Shown: positions 33,426 to 48,300, counted from the first letter of the stretch. The stretch: DNA of 64,000 nucleotides from Phocoena phocoena (GCF_963924675.1 NC_089236.1:45850500-45914499), one strand, 5' to 3'. Numbers and translations are program-made. The notes: generated by a model not told the origin, from the sequence alone.

Positions 33426-35127
33426 AAAATGAATTTTTAAATGAACATTCAGAATTCCCCATTTTCCTGGTAGAATAATGTTCATATGACCTATGAAAGA
33501 TGGAGAGTAAGATGAAGAATGGATCATTTAGATTTCATTTTACAGAGCACATGGCCTTTTTTATATGCCAGCATAATGGATACACAGGTGAAGGGAAGTT
33601 GGAGGATTTTTCTCCTGGGCTGTTCCATATTTATCATCTATGTTGTCACTGGGTACACAAGGTCTATGCACTTTATAAGAGAATTTCTGCCTAGAAAGCT
33701 ATATTTTATTTTTCTGCTAAGATGATCATTATAAAAATGACAAAGTGTTTGCAGCCCGAGTTTAAAAGTAGTTCCTGAAACTAGAGCATGTTTTTCTCAG
33801 TCTTAATGGAGCCACCAGTGTAGCCAATTGTTTAATGCTTATTTCAGTTGTATAGAGGTGAAAACCCTGAAGACTCACGTGGTCTAAAATTAATAAACTG
33901 AGCAAAGGAAAAGGCCAATTTGCTATTTATATGAGTCAAAAGGATGCACAAATAAGCTACTGCCCAATTTACGATTATATTTACACAGCAAAATAAAACA
34001 GTGCTACACTATTTCCTTCCAAGGATATTGTCAATTAAGGTAACTTTGAAAATTACTATGAAGTGTTTTGATATTGCAAGGAAGGATATTGAAAATGCAG
34101 TATCAATCTTGTTACCATTCATGAAACATTTCAACTGAACAATATTTTTGGGTGCCAATCTGCTCATTCCAGTATAAGGGGTTCAAACTAGAGGTTAAAT
34201 TGTAGATACTTCTGAATATCAATAGTTGAACTACAATATTTCTAACAGCCTTTTCACATCTCTGTAGAAAAGATTGGATCAAGTATGAAGTAAACAAAAT
34301 TACACAATTCAAGAGAAAATACTGACTTCATTGAACTATAATTCTTTGAATGATATTTATCTCCATCAGTTATATTATTAAATACTTATGGAGAGTGATA
34401 CATAGATTAAGTTTTATTTGTTAAATTTTGGATTCTTAATCTTTATATTTTTGTGGTGTATTTTTCTTAAGTTTAAAAAGGCTTAAAAAAGATGAAAATA
34501 GAACAGATTAGGAAGTAAAATTTGAAGAGTAAGGACTGAAGTTTATTTCTAAATTTTCTTTTGACAACAAAATAATGGACTAAGTTTTTAGATATTCTAC
34601 GGAATATTAATTTTAAAATATGCTTTCTTAAAAATCTTAAACTCCATCTTTCTTTTGTAGTGATGCTTTTATCTCAAAAAATTGTGTAGGAAGTGATTAT
34701 CATATGATGTATTATTAAATAAATTGATATTGATATTCAAGCTTTCAAACTGTGTTTCCTGTAAGGAATATAAGAAGGTGTCATTTGGTGGCATGTGATT
34801 TAGAGAAGACTTTTTTTTTAGGGTAACATTTTCTCTAAGTAGAAAAGTCTGTGATACTGACAATGTATGTGCTAGAGTGGAATTATTCTGAGTACTATTA
34901 CCTAGCACAGTTTTTTAAATTTAGAGTCTGAAAACTTTATTCTTAATGGAATAAGAGTTTTTATAATAATTTTAATAGTACTTTTACTTATTAATATTTA
35001 TATAATACTTTTACTTATTACAGTGAATGTTTCCATCTCTTTTTTAAATCTTCTCTTGTAATGATTCCACTGAAAAGTTGAAATTGTTAAAATTTCTCTA
35101 ACTCATGATAATGATGACCAAAAAAAA

Positions 35128-35345
35128 AAAACCAACTACAGCTTATTGAATATTTATTATGAACCAAACAACACACCAGACACTGTACATGCGTGATTTT
35201 TGTTAATCCTCACAGTGACCTCTAGGCAAAAACCACAATACATTCAATTCACAGATGAGAAAAGGGTCTCTGGGAGTTTAAATAACTTTTCTAAGGTTGC
35301 ACACTAGTAAGTGACAAAACTGGGATTCAGACCCAGGACCTTTTC
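35128..35345 (-). mobile_element. MIR element
   Basis: A reversed MIR: TTATTGAATATTTATTATGA, CAGACACTGTACATGC, TTAATCCTCACAGTGACC, TTCACAGATGAGAAAAGGG, AAGGTTGCACACTAGTAAGT and CTGGGATTCAGACCCAGGAC appear in order. Confidence 0.88.
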
Positions 35346-37565
35346 TAGTGTGAATGATTTCCTCTGAATTTAGTTGGAATTTGACTTGTGAATGAAGTTG
35401 ATTGTAACAATCACAATGAACTGTAATGTATAGCTAAGTATCCTTATGCTATGTTTTTATTAAGTATCATTTAGATTTTTTTTTAGGTCAGCAAGAGCTG
35501 TTTAATGGTCTGTTCATTCTGTATTCTTTCGCTGTTTCCCAAAACATAATCTGCTGTCAAAAAGGATGAGGCACTTATAAAAGAGAATGATGCCGTATAA
35601 TTATATATATATATCACCATCTATCAATGGTGAGCAAGGCTTATGAGCTCTAATCTAGTATTTGAATCGACTCAGTGCTTAAAATGGTTACATTGGGCTT
35701 TGTTACAGTTTAGGACATTAGTCAATTTTCTTCCTGGGTTAATAGGCTAAGTAATTTTCATTCTCTATTAAGGCAATAAGGACTCATTAGTTTATAGGAA
35801 CTAAATATATCCTAGTAAGGTCACTCATGGCCTTTTCTTTACCTAAGACAAGAAAATTTAAAGAATTATGAACTTGGATTATTAAAACTCCTTTTCCATC
35901 TATAACACATTTCATTATGCAATATTTACTGAGCAATACCCAGATCTAGGCACTGGTCTGGAACCTGAGATATAGTTTTCTTTGTGGTCTCATGTGCTTA
36001 CATTTGCAGGTGGGGAATGAAGAAGGAGACAGACAATAGATGAGAAAAATGTATATGAAAAAAATAATGAAGTGACATTATATAATAAAAACAAAGTGGG
36101 AGCTGCAATGTAGAATAATAGGGCTGAAGGAGTGTCTGTATGAGCAGGTAACACAAAGCTAAGGACAAAAGGGACAGACAGTTGCAAACAAAGGTAGAAT
36201 TTGGCTTTTAACAACAAACAAATGGCAACAACCAAACAGAAAAAAGTCCTGTATTTCTGAATTGTATGGAAAATGTAAGAGAGTGAATTGAGATAAATTC
36301 CGAGAGTATTCAGGCAGGGGGCAGATGCTATCAAGAGATTTACATTTTACACACAAATACATACACACTTGCACACATGCATCAGCTTCATTAGGACATA
36401 CTTCTCTGAGTGGTGCCACAGATCTTAACACTGAAAATCTGGAGATATCACAGATTGGTGTTTGCTCATCAAGAGAACATACGTCTCTACATAAATTGGG
36501 TGAAGTTTCTAATTATCACAACTAAGTAGTTGGATATTTTTTCTTGGTTAAGGACTTCAGCTGATGGAGCTTTAGCAGGATTTTCTCTTATGCAGAATTT
36601 AAAATGTATCCTACTAAAGTACTGTCATTATACGAGACAGCCATGGGGGAAAACACTCAGACTGTGTCACAGAATGTCACAGAAATTAGAGGTAAGGTTT
36701 AAATATGAATGCTGTTCAAAATCTGGATAACTGTGCAACAATGTTAGAATACCATAAGAATAGTTGTATAAATAGACATCTGGCAATTGTATAAGAGTGA
36801 TATTTCTTTGATGATGTTCTGATGATACACATATCCATGAATAAACTTGTGTCATCTTGATGCAACCAGTATGTTAAAAAAATAAGAGAAAGAGAAATGC
36901 GAGCAGATATATTTTCAACATAATTTTTATTGGCCTCCTCTATTAATAATATAGTTACCACCTTCCAGAAGAAAATACATATACATGAAAGCACAGCCTA
37001 ATTCAGAAAACAATTCGGTATGCTCTGTAAGACTTAATGCGACATCTGATATCTATCATATCTGAATAAAAGCGGTGATTTCTTAGCTTCTTTGTTGCTT
37101 ACTAGAAGTAGACAAGATATCACATTGCACTTAGCTAATATAAGTATACTTCCTAGAATATTTTGGGCTTATTGACATCATTATCCTGCTACTACTATGC
37201 AATATAAATATTTCTTTCCCAAACGCTGTCTTGCTTTGAAGATTATGGTATCCCTATAATACAGCACCAACAGGGTATTATTCATACAGCGATAGACTCC
37301 ATGATTTACAACTTGTACCTTGCAACAAATTGCAGTTTGTGAATTGAAAATACATTTTAGACAGGGATAAATATATTCTTACTCTCCAAATATTTACCAT
37401 CTTATAAATTTAAGAATGTACATTCTAATCCTTACCTAGAATCAAGTTAAAAAAAAAAAAACATGTAAGAAGAAATACGTTAAATAGTGAACGTAATTCC
37501 CTTAAATTTTATATTATTAATTTAAAACTTTTTATCAAACTAAACTCATGTTCTATCACTATTCT

Positions 37566-38385
37566 TCTTAAAGCCCTCCAGTAAGACCTCACTGCAAATT
37601 AGAATAGGATTTAAATATGTTAACTGGCCTGAAAGACTGTGCATAGCCTGATTTCCATTTATTTCTCCAAACTCATTTCACTCTGCCTGTCTTCCTCCAA
37701 CTGCTATACTCTACTTACACTGGTCTCCTCTCTCCCTTGAACACATCAATCTCATTTCTGTCTCTGGGCCTGGGAACATTCATTTCTTTTTCCCTGAAAG
37801 CTACTGTCTCTGGACTTACCATTACTGCTTATACTAATTACATGGTTCTCATGTTAAATTTCACCTAACTGTGAGAACTATTTTAACCACCCAAACACCT
37901 TCCACACAGATCATTCTAGTTCTACTCTATCTCATGACTCTTTTCAAATTTCATTCATATTACCCCCAGTTTATTTTTGTTCTTGTTTTTTTTTGATTTT
38001 GCGGTACGCGGGCCTCTCACTGTTGTGGCCTCTCCCGTTGCGGAGCACAGGCTCCGGACGCGCAGGCTCAGCGGCTATGGTTCACGGGCACAGCCGCTCC
38101 GCAGCATGTGGGATCTTCCCGGACCGAGGCACAAACCCGTGTCCCATGCATCGGCAGGTGGACTCTCAACCACTGTGCCACCAGGGAAGCCCTACCCCCA
38201 GTTTAATAGATAATTCAATCTGGAATTATATGACTCACTTTGTACTTTAACTTCCATCTCACTCTGCAGAAATTTTGAATGCTGTATGGATAGAAATAAT
38301 GCTTTTTCTATTCACCACTGTTACCATAATAGACCACAATAGTGCCTGGCACATGACATATTGTCCATGAATAATGATTTGGAAG
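37566..38385 (+). mobile_element. L2 LINE 3' region, split by a SINE
   Basis: It contains the L2 order AAGCCCTCCAGTAAGACCTC, ACACTGGTCTCCTCTCTCCC, TTGAACACATCAATCTC, CTCTGGGCCTGGGAAC, TGTTAAATTTCACCTAACTG and finally AGTGCCTGGCACATGACATA. No reading frame survives. A CHR-2 SINE at 37974-38192 interrupts it. Confidence 0.8.
37974..38192 (-). mobile_element. CHR-2-type SINE in L2
   Basis: A reversed CHR-2 unit with a T-rich tail at the left and CCACCAGGGAAGCCC at the right. A perfect 13-bp duplication, TACCCCCAGTTTA, lies at 37961-37973 and 38193-38205. Confidence 0.95.
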
Positions 38386-41300
38386 ACACAGACAATAAAA
38401 AATTGTAATTTTTAGATCCTGAAAGAGTTGCCTTTACTATCATATCTGCATGCACTAGAGATGCTACAAGAAAAGTCACAAGCATCCATTTACAGTATTT
38501 ATTGTAGAAATGTTTTCAAGGGTTTTTCACTAATTACTTTGTGGTCTTAATGAAAAGTCTATCAACATTAAGAAAACTAGTATTTGTTTTAAACATTTGT
38601 TTGTTCTGTTTCTTATGCACTCTATCATTCTTGTGAAAGTATTGTTCTCTTTCCTTTAGTTACTAAGGATTTCAAATCAAACTTATGACATTACTCCAGT
38701 GACATGTAGGGTCATGAGATGTAAATATCTACATGCCATTTTTATCTGTCTTAATTTTTCTTCCTTTGAATTCCACTTATCCAACTTTCACAATAATTTT
38801 ATAAATACATCTTATATATTTATAATATTATAATGACCTTAAATATTATGTAGAATAAAAAAGTGAATAAAACTTTCTATCCTAACACTGAATGACCACT
38901 TCAAAATTTTTGGAAATATGAAACAACAACAATAGTTTTGAAGCTAACCCAACTAATATTTATTGGTTACCTTTTATGTAATGTGTTCTTCTAAATATTT
39001 CGATTAAATTTAAAAAAACCTCTAATATCATCTCTCAGGAAGACATATTGTTTGTCTAACTTTCAGATAAGAAAGCCAAGAAAAACATACAGGTTAATTA
39101 AATGACCTTAAGAGAAGAAATCTGTGAGTGATAAAATTGAATCATTAAGTCCTACACTTATGCTTCAAAATTCAGGTTTTTTTTTCAGATATTCCCTAGA
39201 GCCATCACTGAGACATGGTGCATTCCACTAAAACCTAAGGACAATTACAAGAGATGTGTTTACTTTTTAAGGGTGAAAATATTGACGTTAGCAAGAGTCA
39301 CAAAATTTAGGACTACTTATCTTTGTCTCTTTCTTTAAAAGGCAGCAAATATTTACAGTGACCTTTAGCATAAACTGATCACAATGCTGTCTGAGGATTC
39401 TATTCTAAGTCCAAACCCTTAATTGTGGTACTGCATAGGCAGTGTGGATATTTTTGTTGTTCAGTGCTTATGACCAGACACCTGTCTTAAAGCCTTAGGG
39501 GGCAATAGCTCAGGCCGACTCCATGAGGCATCTGCCGCTGACCTTCTCAGGCTATGCTGGGTCTAATTTCCTCGGATTGATGTTTTAGAAGTCTTCTGTG
39601 ACCCACACCTTCAAGCCTATCAGATCACAAATCACTGCATGTGATTTCAGGGTGGACCACTTCTCAAAATGGAAATGTCAAATTGCGTGAACCTGGTGAC
39701 TGATGTATAAGGGATTAGAGGAAGCAAAACAATTTTACAATTTTAATATAAAAAAAACTTGCTGTAGAGTTTCTGTGCTTTCGTGAAAGCACATTTTTCC
39801 TTCAGATGACCATCTCATGTTATCTTGATGCACCAAGTCCAGGAACTCTTCATCTTCGCTCTTTGGAAGGAAACGTTGTCTCTTTATCTTAAATTAATTG
39901 TGTAAATTCCAAGAGATTTAAAAGGAGTAGAGACACTTGGGGTAACCTAACAGTAGGCACCCTATTTGTCTTTGAAATTCACTAAGTTAGTGGAACACTT
40001 TCAAAGAAAGACCTTTTTGATCTTAGGAAACAAGCTCTTTAAAAAAATGTGCTCCCAGTTTAATCTAAAATTCAACTTTTCTAATTACAGCTCTGTACCT
40101 GTGATTAGCATTAAATGAATTAATAGTATCTATTCTTTCTGAGAGTGAATCTTCATTGGACTCGTTTGAGATCAAAAGGAAAAACATATTCAGACTTTCC
40201 CTATTAAATCCCAATGCCCTCAAGCAAGTTGTCTGCCTGAAAGTTGGTACAAACTATTAAAGATGCCCCAGAGCAGCATGTTAGAAGATATCAATTAATA
40301 CAAATGGCCAGATTTCTATTGCTCAATATGTCACTTCTTGCACAATCAGTACTATTGAATTATTAATAGTACAGCATTCTGGGACTTGCCTCAATGATTT
40401 CCACCCAGACTTAAAGAAAAGTTTTAAGGCATATGAGAACATAGGCCAGGACAGCTAGAATTTTTGTCTCTGTTTCAAGATTCTACCTTTAGCTAGAAAT
40501 TATAAGGTGATACCTAAGTTCTTTATTTGATATTAGAGATCATGGGTCCATGAGCTACTGTAATTGTATTTTGTACTCAACTGCAATAACTTCTCTCTCA
40601 GAGTAGATAATTCAGAATAAAATTTCCAGAAATATCTCCTCTAAAATCAACTTGCCTATGGATATACCTACTTGAAGGACTTCTTAGAGTTCCAGAAGAA
40701 AAAAAAAAAAAAAAGGAAGAGCAGTTCATTCCTTGCTATAGAAAGAGATGCAACTTAGTATTCCAAAATCAATCGATGTTCCAGGTTCATTAGACTTACC
40801 ACTTTTCTGATTAAAAAATTGTGCCAAGGAGATAGGAACACTGAGGTCAGTGCATAGTAACTGGTTTGTTAACATTGATTTTGTGAGAATAAATTGATTT
40901 ATGGTAGGGTGAGTGCAAGGGAAGGATAAGTTGTTGAATATTTAATGACCTCACCTATATACTGTCTAAATAGAACTATGTGTATTGTCTCTTTGTGATG
41001 ATTTCTTGCTGTGTTTTATACAATTTTAATGATTATGTAGTAAAACAGTAGGACTCTAATGTCTACTTTTAAAATATTCTCAGTAACACATTTTCAATGT
41101 ATCATAAAAAATAATTCATTTTCACTATATAAAATTTTGGTCTTTGAAATGTCAATATATTTCAGCATTTGACAAGCAAAGGCATTTTTGAGAGATACTC
41201 ATGATAAGCTCAGCAGTTTAGTGCTTAAAAATTTAGGAAAAAAGATTTTGACAAGCCTTAGAAACGTATACCCTGTCTATCTCAACAGGAGTAGATATTT

Positions 41301-41460
41301 TTAAATGACTAAGTACCACTGTAGAACCTAATGGGGAAGCCAGTACAGTCACATGTTAGAAGACATCATACTTGATCATCTCTAATATTAATTATCTCTG
41401 AAATAACTAGAATGTAAAACCATTTAAATTAAGATCTGGTTAAACAAAATAATTAGCTAT
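38386..41460. other. Single-copy DNA, no gene seen
   Basis: A 3-kb stretch with a possible MIR relic (38955-39165) and a less AT-rich block at 39410-39720. No open frame longer than 60 codons was found, and no transposon is clear. Confidence 0.45.
38955..39165 (-). mobile_element. Possible MIR relic
   Basis: ACTAATATTTATTGGTTACC, TTTCAGATAAGAAAGCCAAG and GGTTAATTAAATGACC fit a reversed MIR loosely. Confidence 0.45.
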
Positions 41461-41476
41461 AAAAAAGTATATGGAG

Positions 41477-41673
41477 CGCTCCCCTGGTGGTGCAGTTGTT
41501 GAGAGTCCACCTGCCGATGTAGGGACACAGGTTCATACCCTGGTCTGGGAAGATCCCACATGCCATGGAGCGCCTAGGCCCATGAGCCATGGCCGCTGAG
41601 CCTGTGCATCTGGAACCTGTGCTCCACAATGGGAGAGGCCACAACAGTGAGAGGCCCGTGTACCACAAAAAAA
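41477..41673 (+). mobile_element. CHR-2-type SINE
   Basis: A slightly diverged CHR-2 copy starting CGCTCCCCTGGTGGTGCAG with an A tail. The 16-bp duplication AAAAAAGTATATGGAG is present at 41461-41476 and 41674-41689; its 5' As merge with the tail. Confidence 0.93.
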
Positions 41674-43827
41674 AAAAAAGTATATGGAGTTACAGATACT
41701 CACCAAAGTCCTAATATGAGAGAGTTAGAATGTGATAGAAATGAAAGAAAGAGTGAGAGAAAGAGAAGTGAAAGAGAAGAACTTACATAATGAAATACCA
41801 TTCATTTGTGGTTCAGTCACAAACAACCAAATATACCCTAACTATTTTTTGTTCTGAAATGTAAACATATTGACAATTAAGTGATCCTTCAGAGCATAAA
41901 AGGACTGCATGTTAAGAAATAATATTGAGAGTGTTCTAATTTCATTCTTTTACATGTGGCTGTCCAGTTTTCCCAGCACCACTTATTTAAGAAACTGTCT
42001 TTTCTCCATTGTATATTCTTGCCTCCTTTGTCAGAGATTAATTGATCATAGCTGTGTGGGTTAATTTCTGGGCTTTCTATACCATTCCATTGATCTGTAA
42101 GTCTGTCTTTGTGCTAGCACCATACTATTTTGATTACTGTAGCTTTATAGTGTATTCTGAAGTCAGGGAGCCTGATTCCTCTAGCTCACTTTTTCTTTCT
42201 CAAGATTGCCTTGGAGCCACGCCTTCAAGATGGCAGAGGAGTAAGAGGTGGAGATCACCTTCCTCAACACAAATACATCAAAACTACATCTACATGTGGA
42301 ACAACTCCTACAGAACACCTACTGAACACTGCCAGAAGACCTTAGGCTTCCCAAAAGGCAAGAAACTCCCCACATACCCTGGTAGGGCAAAAGACAAAAA
42401 GGAAAAAAAGAGACAAAAGAAGAGGGACAGGACCTGCACTGCTGGGAGGGAGCTGTAAAGGAGGAAAAGTTTCCACACACTAGGAAGCCCCTTCACTGGT
42501 GGAGACGGGGGGTGGGCCAGGGGGAATCTTTGTAGCCACAGAGGACAGTGTAGCTACTGGGGTGCAGAGGGCAAAGCAGAGAGATTCCCACATAGAGGAT
42601 CAGTGCCAACCAGCACTCACCAGCCTAAGAGGGTTGTCTGCTCACCCGCTGGGGTGGGTGGGGGCTGGGAGCTGAAGCTCAAGTTTCAAAGGTCAGATCC
42701 CAGGGAGAGGAGCGGTGTTGGCTGCATGAACACAGCCTGAAGGGGGCTAGTGCACCACAGCTAGCTGGGAGGGAGTCCTGGAAAAAGTCTGGATGTGCCA
42801 AAGAGGCAAGAGACTATTGTTTCAGGGTGCGTGAGGAGATGGGATTCAGAGCACCACCTAAAGGAGCACCAGAGATGGACACAAGCCACGGCTATAAGTG
42901 CGGGCACCAGAGACTGTCATGAAATGATAAGGCTGCTGCTACAGCCAAGAAGCCTGTGTGCAAGCACAGGTCACTATCCACACCTCCCCTCCCAGGAGCC
43001 CATGCAGCCAGCCACTGCCAGGGTCTCGTGATCCAGCAACAACTTCCCCAGGAGAACACATTGTGCACCTCAGGCTATTGCAATGTCACGCTGGCCTCTG
43101 TCACCATGGGCTTGCCTCGCATTGCATACCCCTCCATCCCCCTGGCCTGAGTGAGCCAGACCCCCTAATCAACCGCTCCTTTAACCCCATCCTGTTTGGG
43201 GGGGAGGAAACAGATGCCCTCAGGTGACCTACACACAGAGGTGGGGCCAAATCCAAAGTTGAACCCCGGGAGCTGTGCGAACAAAGAAGAGAAAGGGAAA
43301 TCTCTCCCAACAGCCTCAGGAGCAGTGGATTAAATCTCCACAATCAACTTGATGTACCCTGCACCTGTGGAATTCCTGAATAGACAACAAATCCCAAAAC
43401 TGAGGTGGTGGACTTTGGAAGTAACTGTAAACTTGGGGTTTGCTTTCTGCATCTAATTTGTTTCTGGTTTTGTGTTTATCTTAGTTTAGTATTTAGAGCT
43501 TATTATCATTGGTAGATTTGTTTATTGATTTGGTTGCTCTCTTCCTTTTTTAATTTATATATATATATTTTTTTCATTTTTCTATTTTTTTGAGTGTGTA
43601 TACTACTTTGTGTGATATTTTCTGTATAGCTTTCCTTTTGCCATTTGTCCTAGGGTTTTGACTGTCCTTTCTTTTTTTTTTTTTTTGTATAGATTTTATT
43701 GCTTCCTATCATTGGTGGATTTGTTTTTTCATTTTGTTGCTCTTTTCTTTCACTCTCTTTTTCTTTTTTTATTACTTTTTTATTTTTAATAATTTCTTTT
43801 TGATTTTAAAACTTTATTTTATTTTAT

Positions 43828-43892
43828 TCTTTCTCTCTTTCTTTCTTCTTTCTTTCTTTCTTTCTTTCTTCCTTTCTTTCTTTCTCTTTCTC
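43828..43892. repeat. CTTT microsatellite in L1 5'UTR
   Basis: TTTCTTTC repeats of about 65 bp within the leader, at a position comparable to the purine tract in the minus-strand L1 at 2087-2215. Confidence 0.85.
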
Positions 43893-44385
43893 CATTTTCT
43901 TCTGAGCTGTGTGGCTGACATGGCCTTGGTGCTCTGGCTGCATGTCAGGCCTGAGCCTCTGAGGTGGGAGAGCCAAGTTCAAGACATTGGTTCACCAGAG
44001 ACCTCCCAGCCCCACATGATATCAAACAGAAAAAGCTATCCAAGAGATCTCCATCTCAATGCTAAGACCCAGCTCCACTCAACGACCTACAGGCTAAGTG
44101 CTGGACACCCTATGTCAAACAAATAGCAACATAAGAACACAACCACACCCATTAACATAATAAGTTGGCAGACACACCAAGAAACATCATCAGATACGGT
44201 TCTGCCCACCAGAAAGACAAGATCCAGCCTCATCCACCAGAACACAGGAACGAGTCCCCTCCACCCAGAAGCCTACACAACCCACTGAACCAACCTGAGC
44301 CACTGGGAGCAGACCTCAAAAGCAACGGGAACGACAAACCTGCATCCTGCAAAACGGAGACGCCAAACACAGTAAGTTAAGCAAA

Positions 44386-45264
44386 ATGAGAAGACAGAAA
44401 TACACAGCAGATGAAGTAGCAAGGTAAAAATCTTCCAGACAAAACAAATGATGAGGAAATAGGCAGTCAACCTGAAAAAGAATTCAGAGTAATGATAATA
44501 AAGATGATCCAAAATCTTAGAAATAGAATGGAGAAAATACAAGAAATGTTTAACAAAGACCTGGAAGAACTAAAGAGCAAACAAGCCATGATGAACAACA
44601 CAATTAAAGAAACTAAAAATTTTCTAGAAGGAATCAAGCAGAATAACTGAGGTAGAAGAATGGTAAGTGACCTGCAAGATAAAAAAGTGGAAATAACTAC
44701 TGCAGAGCAGAATAAAAAAAAAATGAATTGAGGGGAACTTCATAGACCTCTGGGACAACTTAAACACACCAACATTCGAATTACAGGGGTCCAAGTAGGA
44801 GAAGAGAAAAAGAAAGGGATTGAGAAAATATTTGAAAAGATTATAGTTGAAAACTTCCCTAATATGGGAAAGGAAGTAGTCAATCAAGTCCAGGAAGTGC
44901 AGAGAGTCCCATACAGGATAAATCCAAGGGGAAACATGCCAAGACACACATTAATCAAACTACCAAAAATTAAATACAAAGAAAAAGTATTAAAAGCAAC
45001 AAGGGAAAAGCAACAACTAACATACAAGGGAATCCCCATAAGGTTAACAGCTTATCTTTCAGCAGAAACTCTGCAAGCAAGAAGGGACTGGCAGGATATA
45101 TTTAAAGTGATGAAAGGGAAAAACTTACAATCAAGGTGACGCTACCCAGCAAGGATCTCATTCAGATTCAACATAGAAATTAAAATCTTCACAGACAAGC
45201 AGAAGTTAAGAGAATTCAGCACCACCAAACCAGCTCTACAAAAATGCTAAAGGAACCTCTTTAG
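44386..45264 (+). pseudogene. L1 ORF1 pseudogene
   Basis: The ATG at 44386 starts MRRQKYTADEVAR and hits a stop after 13 codons. Downstream text still shows the ORF1p coiled coil and, at 44864-45139, the RNA-binding C-terminal part (GKEVVNQVQEVQRVPYRI, RLTAYLSAETLQARRDW), in other frames. The ancestral stop is at 45262-45264. Confidence 0.9.
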
Positions 45265-45322
45265 GCAGGAAACACAAGAGAAGGAAAGGACTTACAATAA
45301 AAAACCCAAAACAGTTAAGAAA

Positions 45323-48300
45323 ATGGTAATAGGAATATACATATCAATAACTACCTTAAATGTAAATGGATTAAGTGCTCCAACCAAAAGACATAGACTG
45401 GCTGAATGGATACAAAAACAGGACCCATACATATGTTGTCTACAAGAGACCAACTTCAGACCTAGGGACACATACAGACTGAAAGTGAGGGGATGGAAAA
45501 AGATATTCCATGCAAGTGGTAATCAAAAGAAAGCTGGAGTAGCAATATTTATATCAGACAAAATAGACTTTAAGATAAAAATTATTACAAGAGACAATGA
45601 AGGACACTACATAATGATCAATAGATCAATCCAAGAAGAAGATATAAGAATTACAAATATTTATGCACCCAACATAAGAGCACCACAATACATAAGGCAA
45701 ATGCTAACAGCCATTAAAGGGAAAATCAACAGTAATACAATCACAATGGGGGACTTTAATACTCCATGTTCACCAATGGACAGATCATTCAAAAATGAAA
45801 AAAATAAGGAAACACAAGCTTCAAATGATACATTAAACAACATGGACTTAGTTGATATTTATAGGACATTCCACCGAAAAACAGCAGATTACACTTTCTT
45901 CTCCAGTGGTCATGGAACATTCTTCAGGATATCACATATCTTGGGTCACAAATCAAGCTTTGGTAAATTTAAGAAAATTGAAATTGTATCATGTATCTTT
46001 TGACCACAATGCTATGAGACTACATATCAATTACAGGAAAAATTTTAAAAAATACAATCACATCGATCATAAACAATACACTACTGAAGAACCAAAAGAT
46101 CACTGAAGAAATCAAAGAGGAAATCAAAACATACCAAAAACAAGCGACAATGAAAACAGGATGACCCAAAACCTATGTGATGTAGCAAAAGATGTTCTAA
46201 GAGGGAAGTTTATAACAATACATTTCTACCTCAAGAAACTAGAAACATCTCAAATAAACAACCTAACCTTACACCTAAAGCAATTAGAGAAAGAAAAACA
46301 AAAGAAACCCCAAAGTTAGCAGAAGGAAAGAAATCATAAAGATCAGATCAGAAATAAATGAAAAAGAAATGAAGGAAATGATAGCAAAGATAAATAAAAG
46401 TAAAAGCTGGTTCTTTGAGAAGATAAACAAAATTGGAAAACCATTAGCCAGACTCATCAAGAAAAAAAAGGGAGAAGATTCAAATCAACAGAATTAGAAA
46501 TGAAAAAGGAGAAGAAACAATGACACTGTAGAAATACAAAGGATCATGAGACATTACTACAAGCAACTCTATGCCAATGAAATGGACAACCTTGAAGAAA
46601 TGGACAAATTCTTAGAAAAACACAAACTTCCGTGACTGAATCAGGAAGAAATAGAAAATATAAACGGACCAATCACAAGCCCCGAAATTGAAACTGTGTT
46701 AAAAAATCTTCCAACAAACAGAAGCCCAGGACCATATGGCTTTACAGGCTAATTCTATCAAGAATTTAGAGAAGAGCTAATACTTATCCTTCTCAAACTC
46801 TTGCAAAATATAGCAGAGGGAGGAACACTCCCAAACTCATTCTATGAGGCCACCATCGCCCTGATACCAAAACCAGAGAGCCACAAAAAAAAAAAAAAAA
46901 AAAAAGAAAGAAAGAAAGAAAACTACAGGGAAATACCACTGATGAACATAGATGCAAAAAATCCTCAACTAACTACTAGCAAATAAAATCCAACAGCACA
47001 TTAAAAGGATCATACATTATGACCAAATGGGGTTTATTACAGGAATGCAAGAATTCTTCACTATAAGCAAATCATTCAATGTGATACACCATATTAACAA
47101 ATTGAAGGAGAAAAACCATATGATCATCTCAATAGATGCAGAAAAGGTTTTCAACAAAATTCAATACCCATTTATGATAAAAACCCTACAGAAAGTAGGC
47201 AGAGATGGAACTTATCTTAACATAATAAAAGTCATATATGACAAACCCACAGCCAACATCATTCTCAATGGTGAAAAACTGAAACCATTTCCACTAAGTT
47301 CTGGAATAAGACAAGGTTGTCCACTCTGACCGCTATCATCCAACATAGTTTTGGAAGGTTTAGCCACAGCAATCAGAAAAGAAAAACAAATAAAAGGAAT
47401 CCAAATCCAAAAAGAAGAAATAAAACTGTCACTCTTTGCAGATGACATGATACTCTACATAGAGAATCCTGAAGATGCCACCAGAATACTACTAGAGCAA
47501 ATCAATGAATTTGTTAAAGTAGCAGGATACAAAATTAATATACGAAATATCTTGCATTTCTATACACTAATGATGAATAATCTGAAGGAGAAATTAAGGA
47601 AACACTCCCATTTACCATTGCAACAAAACGAATAAAATACCTAGGAATAAACCTACTTAAGGAGACAAAAGACCTGTATGTAGAAAACTATAAGACACCA
47701 ATGAAAGAAATGAAAGATGATACAAACAGATGGAGAGATATACCATGTTCTTGGATTGGAAGACTCAACATTCTGAAAATGACTATACTACCCAAAGCAA
47801 TCTACAGATTCAATGTAATCACTATCAAACTACCAATGGGATTTTTCACAGAACTAGAACTGACAATTTCACTATTTGTATGGAAACACAAAAGAGCCCA
47901 AATAGCCAAAGCAATCTTGAGAAAGAAAAATGGAGCTGGAGGAATCAAGCTCCCTGATTTCAGACTGTACTACAAAGCTACAGTAATCAAGACAGTATGG
48001 TACTGGTAGAAAACCAGAAATATAGATGGAAAAGGATAGAAAGCCCAGAGGTAAGTCTACACAGATATGGTCATGTTATCTTTGATAAAGGAAGCAAGAA
48101 TATACAATGGAAAAAAGATAGCCTCTTCAATACGTGGTGCTGGGAAAACTGGAGAGCTACATGTAAAAGAATGAAAATGAACACTCTTAACCCCATGCAC
48201 AAAAATAAACTCAAAATGGTTTAAAGACCTAAATATAAGGCCAGAAACTATCCAGCTCTTAGAGGAAAACACTCCATGATATAAATCACAGCAAGATTTT

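Larger units (their letters stand above)
32291..37565. other. Mostly single-copy AT-rich DNA
   Basis: A 5-kb stretch with no coding frame longer than 114 codons and no recognised exon. The TA microsatellite, an L2 piece and one MIR are listed separately. The segment 35930-36170 has an amplification-repeat feel (GGGAATGAAGAAGGAGACAG) but I could not assign it. Confidence 0.45.

Noticed and set aside
41900..41926. Target-site duplication for the twin-primed L1 at 41927-52415
   Set aside because: Comparison of the left flank with the sequence after the poly(A) gives only scattered matches (TAAT), too weak to call.
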